NCBI RefSeq assembly: GCF_014472415.1
Contig: NZ_JACSZV010000005.1
Span: forward strand, 124,001 to 188,000
Origin: Pseudomonas sp. N40(2020)
Lineage (GTDB): Bacteria; Pseudomonadota; Gammaproteobacteria; Pseudomonadales; Pseudomonadaceae
Reading direction: 5' to 3'
DNA length: 64,000 nucleotides
Part shown: positions 36,103 through 45,217 of the stretch, in pieces
How positions within the stretch are numbered: the stretch's first letter is position 1
How the letters are laid out: each line of letters opens with the position of its first letter
Made by a program: the position numbers and the translations under genes
Notes under the pieces: model-generated
Told to the model about the DNA's origin: nothing
Seen by the model: the letters and a program-made list of their open reading frames with translations, nothing else
Databases searched by the model: none

Positions 36103-37205
36103 TGCTCCGCGACTGTACCGATTACCGCGACATTTTCGTCAACGACCGGCCGATGATGGATGCCCGCGCGCCGATTGAATTTGCCCACGGCGCGTTTCCC
36201 GGCGTGGTCAATCTGCCGCTGATGAATGACGTCGAGCGCCAGAAGATCGGCACCTGTTACAAGCAGCACGGCCAACAAGCGGCCATCGAGTTGGGACATC
36301 AAATGGTGGCCGGGCCGGTGAAGGCCGAGCGCATTCAAGCCTGGGCCGATTTTGCCCGGGCCCATCCTGAGGGTTATCTCTATTGTTTTCGGGGTGGCTT
36401 GCGTTCGCAGATCACCCAGCAGTGGCTGCGTGACGAGGCCGGCATCGACTATCCGCGCGTCGGTGGCGGTTACAAGGCGATGCGCAGCTTTCTGATCGAT
36501 ACCGTTGAGCAAGCCATCGCGCAGTGTGATTTCGTCTTGCTCGGCGGTATGACCGGTACGGGCAAGACCGAAGTGCTGGTGCAGTTGCGCAATGGGCTGG
36601 ACCTGGAAGGGCACGCCAATCATCGCGGCTCCAGTTTCGGCAAACGGGCCACGGGGCAGCCGTCGAATATCGATTTTGAGAACCGTCTGGCCATCGACAT
36701 TCTCAAGAAGCGCGATGCCGGTATCGGGCAGTTTGTGCTGGAGGACGAGAGCCGGGTGGTCGGCAGTTGTGCATTGCCACTGCCGCTGTATCAAGGCATG
36801 CAGCAGTACCCGATGGTCTGGCTGGAGGACAGTTTTGCGGATCGTGTCGAGCGCATCCTGCGTGATTACGTGGTGGATTTGTCGGCGGAATTTTCGCAGG
36901 TGCATGGCGAGGAGGGTTTCGCGCTGTTCTCCGAACGCTTGCTGGAAAGCCTGAACAATGTACAGAAGCGCCTCGGTGGTGAGCGGCATCGGCGCATGTT
37001 TAGCTTGATGGAAGCGGCGTTGGCCGAGCAGGTGCGTAGTGGATCGGTGGATCTGCATCGCGGCTGGATCGAGGGGTTGCTGCGCGAGTATTACGACCCG
37101 ATGTATGTGTTTCAGCGGGAGAAGAAGGGCGGGCGGATCGAGTTTGCGGGGGAGCGTGGGGCGGTTATTGAATATCTGCGTCAGCGCGTGAGTCAGAAAA
37201 CTTGA
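36102..37205 (+). CDS. mnmH: tRNA 2-selenouridine synthase MnmH (SelU/YbbB)
   Basis: This enzyme replaces sulfur by selenium at the wobble uridine of certain tRNAs, via a geranylated intermediate. I start at the ATG at 36102, overlapping the selD stop; a TTG 3 nt earlier is also possible. The 367-aa protein has an N-terminal rhodanese domain with C95 in YCFRGG, followed by a P-loop [10 protein letters not shown] (about 148-157) and a second nucleotide-related region (EDESRVVG). It directly follows selD, its selenophosphate supplier. Confidence 0.95.
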   Translation: MLRDCTDYRDIFVNDRPMMDARAPIEFAHGAFPGVVNLPLMNDVERQKIGTCYKQHGQQAAIELGHQMVAGPVKAERIQAWADFARAHPEGYLYCFRGGLRSQITQQWLRDEAGIDYPRVGGGYKAMRSFLIDTVEQAIAQCDFVLLGGMTGTGKTEVLVQLRNGLDLEGHANHRGSSFGKRATGQPSNIDFENRLAIDILKKRDAGIGQFVLEDESRVVGSCALPLPLYQGMQQYPMVWLEDSFADRVERILRDYVVDLSAEFSQVHGEEGFALFSERLLESLNNVQKRLGGERHRRMFSLMEAALAEQVRSGSVDLHRGWIEGLLREYYDPMYVFQREKKGGRIEFAGERGAVIEYLRQRVSQKT

Positions 37206-37218
37206 TGTGAAATCCAGC

Positions 37219-37319
37219 GGCCTCATCGCTGGCAAGCCAGCTCCCACAGTGATGTGTGTTACCCCCAAATAGCGGCGTCACTCAATATCTGTGGGAGCTG
37301 GCTTGCCAGCGATGAGGCC
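37219..37319. repeat. REPIN (CATCGCTGGCAAGCCAGCTC family)
   Basis: The arm starting GGCCTCATCGCTGGCAAGCC at 37219 is matched by its exact reverse complement ending at 37319. It lies between the convergent mnmH and phosphatase genes. The related family is at 54521. Confidence 0.85.
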
Positions 37320-37338
37320 CGAACAGACACCCGATGAC

Positions 37339-38013
37339 TCAAGTCGGGCAAGATTCCTTGCCATTATCCAACCCCTGCTTGTAGCTATGGCTCTGCAGAC
37401 TGGCCTTGCCGTTGTGCCAGGTCAGGGTCAGCACATACAGCGAGTCAAAGTCGTTGCCCGCCCAGTCATCGGTGATGCTCTGCTTTTCGCCGACCGCGTT
37501 GCCCGCCACCTTGTTGATCAGCTCCGGCAGATAGCCGTGTGACCAGGCGGTGTAGATCGTCGAGTTGTGATACTTGTCATCAAGCAGCTCACGCGCCAGA
37601 TCGCTGGTGTCGTTGGCCGAGAACTCGATGTTTACCGGCAGGCCGAGCTTGATCGCGGCCGGGCTGATGGTCATCAGCGGGCGAATGTAACTGTAGGAAT
37701 TGTCCAGCTCGCCTTCCTCGACATTGCGCGTCGGATTGGCGGCGAACACGTAGTCAGCCTTGCCGAATTTCTCCGGTAGCAGTGTCGACAGGTCGATGGC
37801 ACGGTTCAGGCCCTGGCAGTTGAGCTGGCCGAGACCGCCCTCGGGTTTTTCAGCGTGGCGCAGGAACACCAGAGTCTGCGTGCCGTCCACCGGCTGCGCA
37901 CGGCTTTCGCTGGATTCCAGCGACAGAAACAGCGCGCTGACCGCCAACAGGGAGGGCAGGGCCACATAAGCGCGATGTTTGAAGCGTTTGGCGAAACTCA
38001 TAAGGTTCGTCAT
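37339..38013 (-). CDS. Histidine phosphatase-family protein, exported or membrane-anchored
   Basis: The 224-aa protein (or 220 aa from the ATG at 38001; neither start has a strong ribosome site) has a hydrophobic N-terminal segment (about 15-32) with basic flanks that fits a signal peptide or anchor. A histidine-phosphatase motif VFLRHAEKP follows with nucleophile H53. The second conserved His is probably that in YTAWSHGYLPEL. The usual RHG reads RHA. Such enzymes use a phosphohistidine intermediate to hydrolyse phosphate esters. The substrate is unknown. It stands alone. Confidence 0.75.
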   Translation of the reverse strand: MTNLMSFAKRFKHRAYVALPSLLAVSALFLSLESSESRAQPVDGTQTLVFLRHAEKPEGGLGQLNCQGLNRAIDLSTLLPEKFGKADYVFAANPTRNVEEGELDNSYSYIRPLMTISPAAIKLGLPVNIEFSANDTSDLARELLDDKYHNSTIYTAWSHGYLPELINKVAGNAVGEKQSITDDWAGNDFDSLYVLTLTWHNGKASLQSHSYKQGLDNGKESCPT

Positions 38014-38326
38014 GAAATTAAGAATTCTTCAGCGTGTTCGGTTAAGGCTGACAAACCTTTACACCGCGGGCTCCCAGCACCGGGTGTTTTCCATGTCGTT
38101 TGCGCTTCCCTTGCGAAAGGCATAACTCAGAGTCCTCTGAGGCCGTTTGGTTCGATCGGCAAAAGTGCGCAGCACTCTATCGGCAACCCTCAATGGCTTG
38201 TTCGCAGGTTAGCGACAGGATGTTGCGAAATTAAGTAAGCAGGTGGCCGTCCGGGAAAAGAACCCGAGCTAGAGCGGATGATCCTGGATTATGCTCAGGC
38301 CTTTCATTTGTGACTGGATGCTTCCC
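38014..38326. other. 313-nt gene-free stretch between divergent genes
   Basis: It should hold the promoters of the phosphatase and GST genes. The only structure seen is the small hairpin CTCAGA/TCTGAG at 38126-38141. No operator was recognised. Confidence 0.6.
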
Positions 38327-39025
38327 ATGACCGATCTGTCCGCGTTCCCGATCACCCAAAAGTGGCCCGCGCAGTACCCAGACTGGATTCAGCTCTACTC
38401 TTTGCCGACCCCCAATGGCGTCAAAGTCTCGATCATGCTCGAAGAGATCGGCCTGCCGTACGAGCCGCACCGCGTCGGTTTCGACACTAATGACCAGTTG
38501 TCCCCGGCGTTCCTGTCGCTGAATCCGAACAACAAGATCCCGGCCATCCTCGACCCCCACGGCCCTGAAGACCAACCGTTGCCGCTGTTCGAATCCGGCG
38601 CGATTCTGATCTATCTGGCCGACAAGAGCGGGCAATTGCTCGCTCAGGAAGGCGCGCTGCGCTACGAAACCATTCAGTGGCTGATGTTCCAGATGGGCGG
38701 TATCGGCCCGATGTTTGGCCAACTCGGCTTCTTCAACAAATTTGCCGGCAAGGACTACGAAGACAAGCGTCCGCGTGATCGCTACGTCGACGAAAGCAAA
38801 CGCCTGCTCAAGGTGCTCGACACCCGCCTCGAAGGGCGCGACTGGATCATGGGCGAGCGCTACACCATCGCCGACATCGCCACGTTTCCGTGGGTGCGCA
38901 ATTTGATTGGCTTCTACGAGGCCGGTGACTTGGTCGGCATCAGCAATTTCCCGAATGTCACCCGCGTGCTGGAACGCTTCCTGGCGCGGCCGGCGGTGGT
39001 GCGTGGTTTGACTATTCCTCAATAA
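38327..39025 (+). CDS. Glutathione S-transferase (YfcG/YghU-like, Nu class)
   Basis: I start at the ATG at 38327 (232 aa); longer in-frame starts precede the domain. The N-terminal thioredoxin fold contains the active-site segment PTPNGVKVSIMLEE, a cis-Pro region NNKIPAI and the glutathione-contact ES in LFESGAILIYLA. The C-terminal domain has the N-capping YTIADIATFPW. This matches the E. coli YfcG type, which has Thr/Asn at the active site and disulfide-bond reductase activity with glutathione. It is 10 nt upstream of a PhzF-like gene and probably co-transcribed with it. Confidence 0.9.
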   Translation: MTDLSAFPITQKWPAQYPDWIQLYSLPTPNGVKVSIMLEEIGLPYEPHRVGFDTNDQLSPAFLSLNPNNKIPAILDPHGPEDQPLPLFESGAILIYLADKSGQLLAQEGALRYETIQWLMFQMGGIGPMFGQLGFFNKFAGKDYEDKRPRDRYVDESKRLLKVLDTRLEGRDWIMGERYTIADIATFPWVRNLIGFYEAGDLVGISNFPNVTRVLERFLARPAVVRGLTIPQ

Positions 39026-39035
39026 AGGTCTGTGT

Positions 39036-39878
39036 ATGCGTTCATTCGATTTCAAGCAAGTCGACGTTTTCAGCCAGATAGCGCTCAAAGGCAATCCGCT
39101 GGCTGTGGTATTTGGCGCCGACTCCCTGAGCGATGAACGCATGGCTGCGTTTGCCGCATGGACCAATTTGAGCGAAACCACGTTCATTCTTGAACCGCGT
39201 GATCCTCGCGCCGATTATCGGGTGCGGATTTTCACCACGTTGAACGAATTGCCGTTTGCCGGTCATCCAACGCTCGGTAGCTGCCATGCCTGGCTCGAGG
39301 CGGGGGGCACGCCAATAGGCGACGAGATCATTCAGGAGTGCGGCGTCGGGTTGGTGCGGATTCGGCGCGAGGGCAAGGAACTCGCGTTTCTCGCACCGCC
39401 ACTTATAAGGACGGGGCCGGTTGAGTCCGAGATTATGGCGCGAGTGCAGCGAGGTCTTGGCCTTGCCAGCGACGCCATTGTTCGTGCGCAATGGGTGGAC
39501 AACGGCGCGGGATGGCTGGCCGTGATGCTCCGCGATCGGCAGCAGGTGCTGAACCTGCAACCGGATCATGCGCAAATGCTCGGTCTGGCGGTTGGCGTCA
39601 TCGCTCCGTGGGATCCTGAGCGCGAGGGTGATGAGGCACAGTTTGAGGTGCGCGCGTTTATTTCCGGGGATGGTATGCCCGAGGATCCGGCCACCGGAAG
39701 TCTGAATGCCGGGATGGCTCAATGGTTACTCGGCGAAGGGCTGGCGCCAGATTCCTACACCGTCAGTCAGGGTTTGAGCATGGGCCGAGCGGGGCGGATT
39801 CGGGTTAATCGGCTTGGCGACGAAATCTGGGTTGGCGGTGCTGTGGTGACCTGCATTGACGGACAGTTGACTCTCTGA
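39036..39878 (+). CDS. PhzF-family isomerase
   Basis: The 280-aa protein has the PhzF diaminopimelate-epimerase-like fold: FKQVDVF at the start, catalytic E47 in NLSETTFI, ELPFAGHPTLG, and a second-domain GDGMPEDPATGSLNAG motif. Family members isomerise small substrates by acid/base chemistry. The phenazine enzyme PhzF is the best known, but no phz genes are near, so a phenazine role is not implied. It follows the GST by 10 nt. Confidence 0.9.
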   Translation: MRSFDFKQVDVFSQIALKGNPLAVVFGADSLSDERMAAFAAWTNLSETTFILEPRDPRADYRVRIFTTLNELPFAGHPTLGSCHAWLEAGGTPIGDEIIQECGVGLVRIRREGKELAFLAPPLIRTGPVESEIMARVQRGLGLASDAIVRAQWVDNGAGWLAVMLRDRQQVLNLQPDHAQMLGLAVGVIAPWDPEREGDEAQFEVRAFISGDGMPEDPATGSLNAGMAQWLLGEGLAPDSYTVSQGLSMGRAGRIRVNRLGDEIWVGGAVVTCIDGQLTL

Positions 39879-40025
39879 AGGCAAGACGCGCCAGCGTAAC
39901 CCCGATGATTATTGCACCCCCGGTAATGCACTCTTGATTGATCCAGGTTTGTACCTCAACCCCCGCAAGGCATAAGCTTCGCCCCCTACGACTTTCGTCT
40001 CATCTGCAGGTTTCAGGAAGGCCCC

Positions 40026-41000
40026 ATGTCCAGTCAGTTCCCCGAAGCACGTCCCCGCCGTCTGCGCCGCAATGCGAGCCTGCGCAGTCTGTTCCAGGAA
40101 ACCGAGTTCAGCCTGAACGATCTGGTGCTGCCGATTTTCGTCGAGGAAGAAATCGATGACTTCGTGCCGATCAAGAGCATGCCCGGTGTGATGCGCATTC
40201 CCGAGCGCAAACTGGCCAGCGAGATCGAGCGCTACGCCCGCGCCGGCGTCAAGTCGGTGATGACCTTCGGCGTGTCCCACCATCTGGACAGCAACGGCAG
40301 CGATACCTGGCGCGAAAACGGTCTGGTCTCGCGCATGTCGCGCATCGCCAAGGATGCCGTGCCGGAAATGATCGTGATGTCCGACACCTGCTTCTGCGAA
40401 TACACCGATCACGGCCACTGCGGCGTGATGCACAACCATGAAGTCGACAACGATCAGACCTTGGTCAACCTTGGCAAACAAGCCGTGGCAGCGGCGCGGG
40501 CGGGCGCAGATGTGATTGCACCGTCGGCGGCGATGGACGGTCAGGTGCGAGCGATTCGCCAGGCACTCGATGCCGCCGGTTTCACCCAGATTCCGATCAT
40601 GGCCTACTCGACCAAATTCGCCTCCGCACTTTACGGCCCGTTCCGCGAGGCCGGTGGCAGCGCGCTCAAGGGCGACCGCAAAAGCTACCAGATGAACCCG
40701 ATGAACCGCCGCGAAGCCCTGCGCGAATCGCTGCTGGACGAACAGGAAGGCGCCGATGCGCTGATGGTCAAACCGGCCGGCGCGTATCTGGACATCATCC
40801 GCGACATCCGCGAAGCCTCGAACCTGCCGCTGGCGGCGTATCAGGTCAGCGGCGAGTACGCGATGATCAAGTTCGGCGCACAAGCCGGGGCGATTGATGA
40901 AGATCGTGTGGTGCGTGAAAGCCTTGGGGCGATCAAGCGCGCGGGTGCGGATCTGATCTTCACTTACTTTGCGATGGACCTGGCGCTGGCCGGGATCTAA
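40026..41000 (+). CDS. hemB: Delta-aminolevulinic acid dehydratase (porphobilinogen synthase), zinc type
   Basis: HemB condenses two 5-aminolevulinate into porphobilinogen for haem and related tetrapyrroles. The 324-aa protein has Schiff-base lysines K197 (STKFAS) and K249 (MVKPAGAY). It carries the metal site [14 protein letters not shown], with C122, C124 and C132, as in zinc-dependent E. coli HemB, to which it is similar throughout. The main HemB of Pseudomonas is, as I recall, a Mg-dependent form without these cysteines, so this is probably a second copy. It has its own promoter region and is not in an operon. Confidence 0.93.
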   Translation: MSSQFPEARPRRLRRNASLRSLFQETEFSLNDLVLPIFVEEEIDDFVPIKSMPGVMRIPERKLASEIERYARAGVKSVMTFGVSHHLDSNGSDTWRENGLVSRMSRIAKDAVPEMIVMSDTCFCEYTDHGHCGVMHNHEVDNDQTLVNLGKQAVAAARAGADVIAPSAAMDGQVRAIRQALDAAGFTQIPIMAYSTKFASALYGPFREAGGSALKGDRKSYQMNPMNRREALRESLLDEQEGADALMVKPAGAYLDIIRDIREASNLPLAAYQVSGEYAMIKFGAQAGAIDEDRVVRESLGAIKRAGADLIFTYFAMDLALAGI

Positions 41001-41034
41001 ACAGCACTGCACTCCTACAGGGTTTTGTGGTGTG

Positions 41035-42570
41035 TCAGGGGCAGGGGAGGAATGGCCTGATCCCGTGATCGCGAAAATAGCGCTCGATCACCTTCGGATC
41101 GGCGCTGTTATCGGCAATCGCCACATAGGTATCCGGGCGCAACAGATAAAAGCCGTTGCGCCCCAACCCCGCCGTTTCAAACGCCGGGCGCCAGTCGAAC
41201 ACATGCAGCGGCAAATGATGCTCAACGCACCAAGCGATCATCTCGTCGCTGGTGTCGCCGTACACATGCACCTGCCAGCACGGTTGGCGTAGCGGCTCAT
41301 AATTATCCCCTTCACCGTCATGCGCCCACGGCAAGCGATCACCGCCGTGGACTTGGCCGGCCGTGCCTTGGCTGAGCGGCATGCCGCGATAGTTGAGGGT
41401 GACCTGCGATACGGTGCGAAAGAGAAATTCGCGACTCGTCTCGAACGCGGCCATTTTCGGGATCAGAAACGGTGCAAGCCGCATGCGCAGCAGATCGGCC
41501 ATGCGCCCCTCAGCGGTGACAAAACTGAAGACTTTGTCGGTGGTCGAGACCAGTCGCCGGGCAAACGCGATGCGCTCGGTTTCGTAAGTGTCGAGCAGTC
41601 TGGCCTCGGCAGCGCCGCTGAGCACGGCGGCGAGTTTCCACGCCAGATTGATCGCGTCACCGATACCGGTGTTCATGCCCTGGCCGCCCGCCGGGCTGTG
41701 CACGTGCGCCGCGTCGCCGAGCAAAAAAGCGCGGCCACTGCGAAAATGCTCAGCCACGCGGTGATGCACGCGGTAGGTGGAAAACCAATGCACGTCTTCG
41801 ATATGGACTTTCAGGTGCTCGATGGCGCGGCTGCTGACGTCAGAGAATTCCAGGGTTTCGACGCGATCCGTGCGTTCGTCGCGCACGGTGCCGATCAGTC
41901 GTGCACGGCCTTCGCCCGCCAGTGGGAACACCGCGAGAAAGTCCGCTTCGTCCAGATCCAGATGCAACTCGCCATTGAGCGCCGGGCCGCTGGCCTGCAC
42001 ATCTGCCACGTAGAAAATCTGCTGATAGGTCCCGCCGGGGAATTCGGTGTCGAGGTTTTTACGCACCACCGATCGCGCGCCATCGCAACCAGCCAGGTAA
42101 CAGGCCTGGCAGATTTCCTGCTCGCCATCGGGCAGACGCAAATGCGCGGTGAGGCCGTCGCCGGTTTCCGCGAAACTCTCCAGCGTGGTGTTGCGTTCGA
42201 CGCTGACGCCATAGTCTTCGAGGCGTTCGATCAATAGCCGTTCATGCTCATCCTGCGGGAAGATTTCGACGAAAGAGTAAGGCGTCAGGCCTTCGCCGAT
42301 GCGGTTGAGCGGCAATTGCGCGACGGGTTTGCCGTTGACCCAGAAGTTTGCTGCCGCCACGCGATGGCCGTTGCGCACAATGGTGTCGGCCAGATCCAGT
42401 TGCCGATACAGCTCCAGGGTTCGCGCCTGCACCGCCAATGCCCGGGAGGTGGTGCCGGGGGCAGAAGTCTTGTCGATGATGCGCACCTGAACGCCCAGTT
42501 TGCTCAGCCACAAGGCCAGAACGAGTCCGGTGGGGCCGGCGCCGATGATCAGGACGTCGCTGCGGTTCAT
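41035..42570 (-). CDS. FAD-dependent aromatic-ring-type monooxygenase
   Basis: The start has GGAGG 8 nt upstream; 511 aa. An N-terminal Rossmann dinucleotide fold VLIIGAGPTGLVLAL, the DG motif in AGCDGARSVVR, and the GD motif FLLGDAAHVHSPAGGQG that binds FAD ribityl identify the group A flavoprotein monooxygenases (PheA/TetX/MhpA-like). A C-terminal thioredoxin-like part ends with YLLRPDTYVAI. They hydroxylate aromatic or polyketide substrates with NAD(P)H and oxygen. The substrate is unknown. It is monocistronic, convergent with hemB. Confidence 0.88.
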   Translation of the reverse strand: MNRSDVLIIGAGPTGLVLALWLSKLGVQVRIIDKTSAPGTTSRALAVQARTLELYRQLDLADTIVRNGHRVAAANFWVNGKPVAQLPLNRIGEGLTPYSFVEIFPQDEHERLLIERLEDYGVSVERNTTLESFAETGDGLTAHLRLPDGEQEICQACYLAGCDGARSVVRKNLDTEFPGGTYQQIFYVADVQASGPALNGELHLDLDEADFLAVFPLAGEGRARLIGTVRDERTDRVETLEFSDVSSRAIEHLKVHIEDVHWFSTYRVHHRVAEHFRSGRAFLLGDAAHVHSPAGGQGMNTGIGDAINLAWKLAAVLSGAAEARLLDTYETERIAFARRLVSTTDKVFSFVTAEGRMADLLRMRLAPFLIPKMAAFETSREFLFRTVSQVTLNYRGMPLSQGTAGQVHGGDRLPWAHDGEGDNYEPLRQPCWQVHVYGDTSDEMIAWCVEHHLPLHVFDWRPAFETAGLGRNGFYLLRPDTYVAIADNSADPKVIERYFRDHGIRPFLPCP

Positions 42571-42638
42571 GGGCCTGTCCTCCGTTTGCTGTGGAGCAAG
42601 TATGGATCAGAAGGAGAGGGTGGCCAGGCCCGGCCGTC

Positions 42639-42702
42639 TTCGCGAGCAGGCTCGCTCCCACTTTGGAATACAGTCCCCTGTGGGAGCGAGCCTGCTCGCG
42701 AA
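42639..42702. repeat. REPIN (GAGCAGGCTCGCTCCCA family)
   Basis: TTCGCGAGCAGGCTCGCTCC (from 42639) and its exact reverse complement (to 42702) with a short spacer. It is between the monooxygenase start and the siderophore-receptor terminator. Confidence 0.85.
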
Positions 42703-42729
42703 GTGGCCTTATCAAGCGCCACAAAACCC

Positions 42730-42767
42730 AAAAAGGCCCCGCAACCGTGAAGCTGCGAGGCCTTTTT
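42730..42767 (-). terminator. Terminator of the siderophore receptor gene
   Basis: AAAAAGGCC (42730-42738) and GGCCTTTTT (42759-42767), with CGCA/TGCG inside, form a stem 17 nt after the receptor stop. Both strands have a T-run, so it may work in either direction. Confidence 0.85.
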
Positions 42768-42783
42768 CATGCTGCGGCGTTGT

Positions 42784-44988
42784 TTAGAAGTCGATGGTGC
42801 CCGACAACTTCGCCACCCGCGGCTCACCTTGCGTCAGATAACCGCCCTGAGCCGATTCCCAGTACTTCTTGTTCGCCAGGTTCTCCACGCCCAGACGCAA
42901 GGTCACGTCTTTTTCCGAGACCTTGAAGGCATAACGCGCACCCGCGTCGAAGCGGTTCCAGGTCGGCAGGCTGAGGTTGTTCGCCGCGTCGGCGTATTGG
43001 CCGCCGGTGAGCAGCATCCGCGCATTCAGCGCGACGCCTTGCAGGCCGGGTACATCCCAATCCACGCCGGCGTTGAACTGGAAGGTCGGCACGCCGATGG
43101 CACGGTTGCCGTCGTTGGCGCCGTTCAGGGTGTTCTTCAGTTCGGTGTCCATGAGGGTCAGGCCGCTGATCAGGCGCAGACCATTGATTGGCTCGCCGAA
43201 CACGTTCATTTCCACGCCTTTGTTGATCTGCTCGCCTTCACGCACGTAGGTGCACGTGGTGGCGCTGTCGATTTCACAGTAGCCGTCGCTCGGCTGCTCG
43301 ATGCGGTACACACCCAGGCTCGCGCCGTAAGTGCCCATGTCGACTTTCACCCCGGCCTCGGTCTGCTTGGAACGGGCCGGTGCGTAGACTTCGTTGCCAT
43401 TGGTCACGCGAAAGCCACCGGAGCTGGTCGGCGAAGTCGGGCCCTGGGCCAGGCCTTCGATGTGGTTGGCGTAGAACGAAACGTGCTCCCACGGCTTGAA
43501 TACGATGCCGTACACCGGCGTGGTGATCGACTCATCGTAGCTCGAAAAGCGCGGGCCGCTGCCATAGCTGGCGTAACCGTAACCTTGCACGACCAATTGC
43601 TGACGACGCAGGCCGGCGGTGATCAGCAGGCGATCATCGAAGAAACCGAGAGTGTCGGAGATCGCGAGGCTGCGGTTGAAGGTCTTGCCGACGATGCCCG
43701 GGTCATTCAGGTCGCCACCGGAAAAGTTGCCGACCGGCGACGGGGTCTGTACCGGGTGATAGATGTTGTTGGCGTATTTGGTCAAGTCAAAATCATAGGC
43801 GCTGCGCTGTTCGGCCCAGATGCCGGTCAGGCCGAAATTGAGCTTGTGGCTGACCGGGCCGGTGTTGAATTTACCGTTAAGGCCGGCCATCACACTGGTG
43901 TTGTCTTCATCGTGGGGAATGAACGAGCCGGTGGTGAACGATGCACCGTTATTGCCGACCAGCGTGGTCGAGTTATAGCGCCCGACTTCACGAGTGTGCT
44001 TGGCGCCGCCAGCGGCGTATGCGGTCCAGTTGTCGTTCAGGTCGTACTCGGCGCGGAGCATGCCGAAGGTGTCTTCGATGTCGGTGTAGCCCCATTTCGG
44101 CGCGTAGTTGGTGTCGGCTGATGGCGCATCCGGAATGTGCGTGGCGGTGCCGAGGTTGACCGAGTTGCGGCCACCGTTGACGCGCTCTTTCTGATAGGCG
44201 AAGTCGCCGGAAATTCGTAGCGCATCGCCGCGATAGTCGAGGCCGATGGCAAACAGTTTCGAACGCTGGTTCTCGTGATCAATGCCGGTATCGCCTTCGC
44301 GCTGGGACAGGTTGATCCGTGCGCCGAAGCGGTTGTCTTCACCGAAACGCTGGCCGATGTCGAAGTGATGACCGATGCGGCCTTCGCTGTTGATGTCGGT
44401 GGTGTAGCGGCGCAGCGGCACGTCGCCGGCGCGCTTTGGCTGCAGGTTGACGCCGCCACCGATGCCGGAGCCGGTCGGGGTCACGCCGTTGATGAAGGCG
44501 TTGGGGCCTTTGAACACTTCCACGCGCTCCAGGGCGTCAGTGGAAATGATCTGCCGTGGCAGTACGCCGTACAGGCCGTTATAGGAAATGTCGTCGCCGT
44601 TCAGCGGCAGGCCACGGATCATGAAGACTTGCGACTGGTTGGAAAAGCCGGACGCCTGGCGCACCGACGAATCATTGAGCAGCACGTCAGCGACGTTTTC
44701 GGCTTGCTGGTCCTGAATCAGTTGCTCGGTGTAGGACGCGGCACTGAAGGGTACGTCCATCATGTCCTGATTACCCAACACGCCCAATTGGCCGCCACGA
44801 GCGACCTGACCACCGGAATAAACCGGTGGCAAGGCGTTTGGCGCTGGGGCCTGGGCGTTGATGTTGACGTTGTCCAGCAGCAGTTCTTTGCCGTCTTCTT
44901 CAGCGGCATGGGCAGTGACAGTCAGGGAGCACAGCAGGGCGAGAAGCGTCGGGCGGAACGGGACGGCAAGTCGGGCTGAAGCGGGCAT
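42784..44988 (-). CDS. TonB-dependent siderophore receptor
   Basis: I use the ATG at 44988 (734 aa), as the in-frame codon 21 nt earlier is a GTG without a site. A signal peptide ends near TAHA-AEE. The plug domain (about 75-200) has DVPFSAASYTEQLI, IRGLPLNGDDISYNG and ERVEVFKGP, and the barrel ends in TIDF with terminal Phe. The spacing of the plug motifs matches the ferric-siderophore receptor family (FhuA/FpvA-like). The cognate siderophore is unknown. A half Fur-box-like GCAAATGATA (45068-45077) lies upstream, suggesting iron control. No TonB box was clear. Confidence 0.9.
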   Translation of the reverse strand: MPASARLAVPFRPTLLALLCSLTVTAHAAEEDGKELLLDNVNINAQAPAPNALPPVYSGGQVARGGQLGVLGNQDMMDVPFSAASYTEQLIQDQQAENVADVLLNDSSVRQASGFSNQSQVFMIRGLPLNGDDISYNGLYGVLPRQIISTDALERVEVFKGPNAFINGVTPTGSGIGGGVNLQPKRAGDVPLRRYTTDINSEGRIGHHFDIGQRFGEDNRFGARINLSQREGDTGIDHENQRSKLFAIGLDYRGDALRISGDFAYQKERVNGGRNSVNLGTATHIPDAPSADTNYAPKWGYTDIEDTFGMLRAEYDLNDNWTAYAAGGAKHTREVGRYNSTTLVGNNGASFTTGSFIPHDEDNTSVMAGLNGKFNTGPVSHKLNFGLTGIWAEQRSAYDFDLTKYANNIYHPVQTPSPVGNFSGGDLNDPGIVGKTFNRSLAISDTLGFFDDRLLITAGLRRQQLVVQGYGYASYGSGPRFSSYDESITTPVYGIVFKPWEHVSFYANHIEGLAQGPTSPTSSGGFRVTNGNEVYAPARSKQTEAGVKVDMGTYGASLGVYRIEQPSDGYCEIDSATTCTYVREGEQINKGVEMNVFGEPINGLRLISGLTLMDTELKNTLNGANDGNRAIGVPTFQFNAGVDWDVPGLQGVALNARMLLTGGQYADAANNLSLPTWNRFDAGARYAFKVSEKDVTLRLGVENLANKKYWESAQGGYLTQGEPRVAKLSGTIDF

Positions 44989-45067
44989 GTTTCGTACCTG
45001 GAGGCGCACGGCCGGTGAGAAAAGGTTAAGACGGCGCGGAACTCCTTGCGCAAATGCGACTCCAGGT

Positions 45068-45077
45068 GCAAATGATA
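45068..45077. promoter_or_regulatory. Weak Fur-box half site
   Basis: GCAAATGATA matches one arm of the Pseudomonas Fur site (GCAAATGATAATCATTTGC pattern); the second arm is degenerate. It is 80 nt upstream of the receptor start. Confidence 0.3.
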
Positions 45078-45217
45078 GGTTTTCTCAGTAACGTTTTGCA
45101 ATCAGTTTGTCATCACGATTAAAAAGCAGGGGAACAGCTCTGGAGCGGCGCAGTCCTAGCCTGCGCTACACCATTGGTCGTATGGTGAACCCGGCTCAAC
45201 GGACTGGATGGAGCAAC

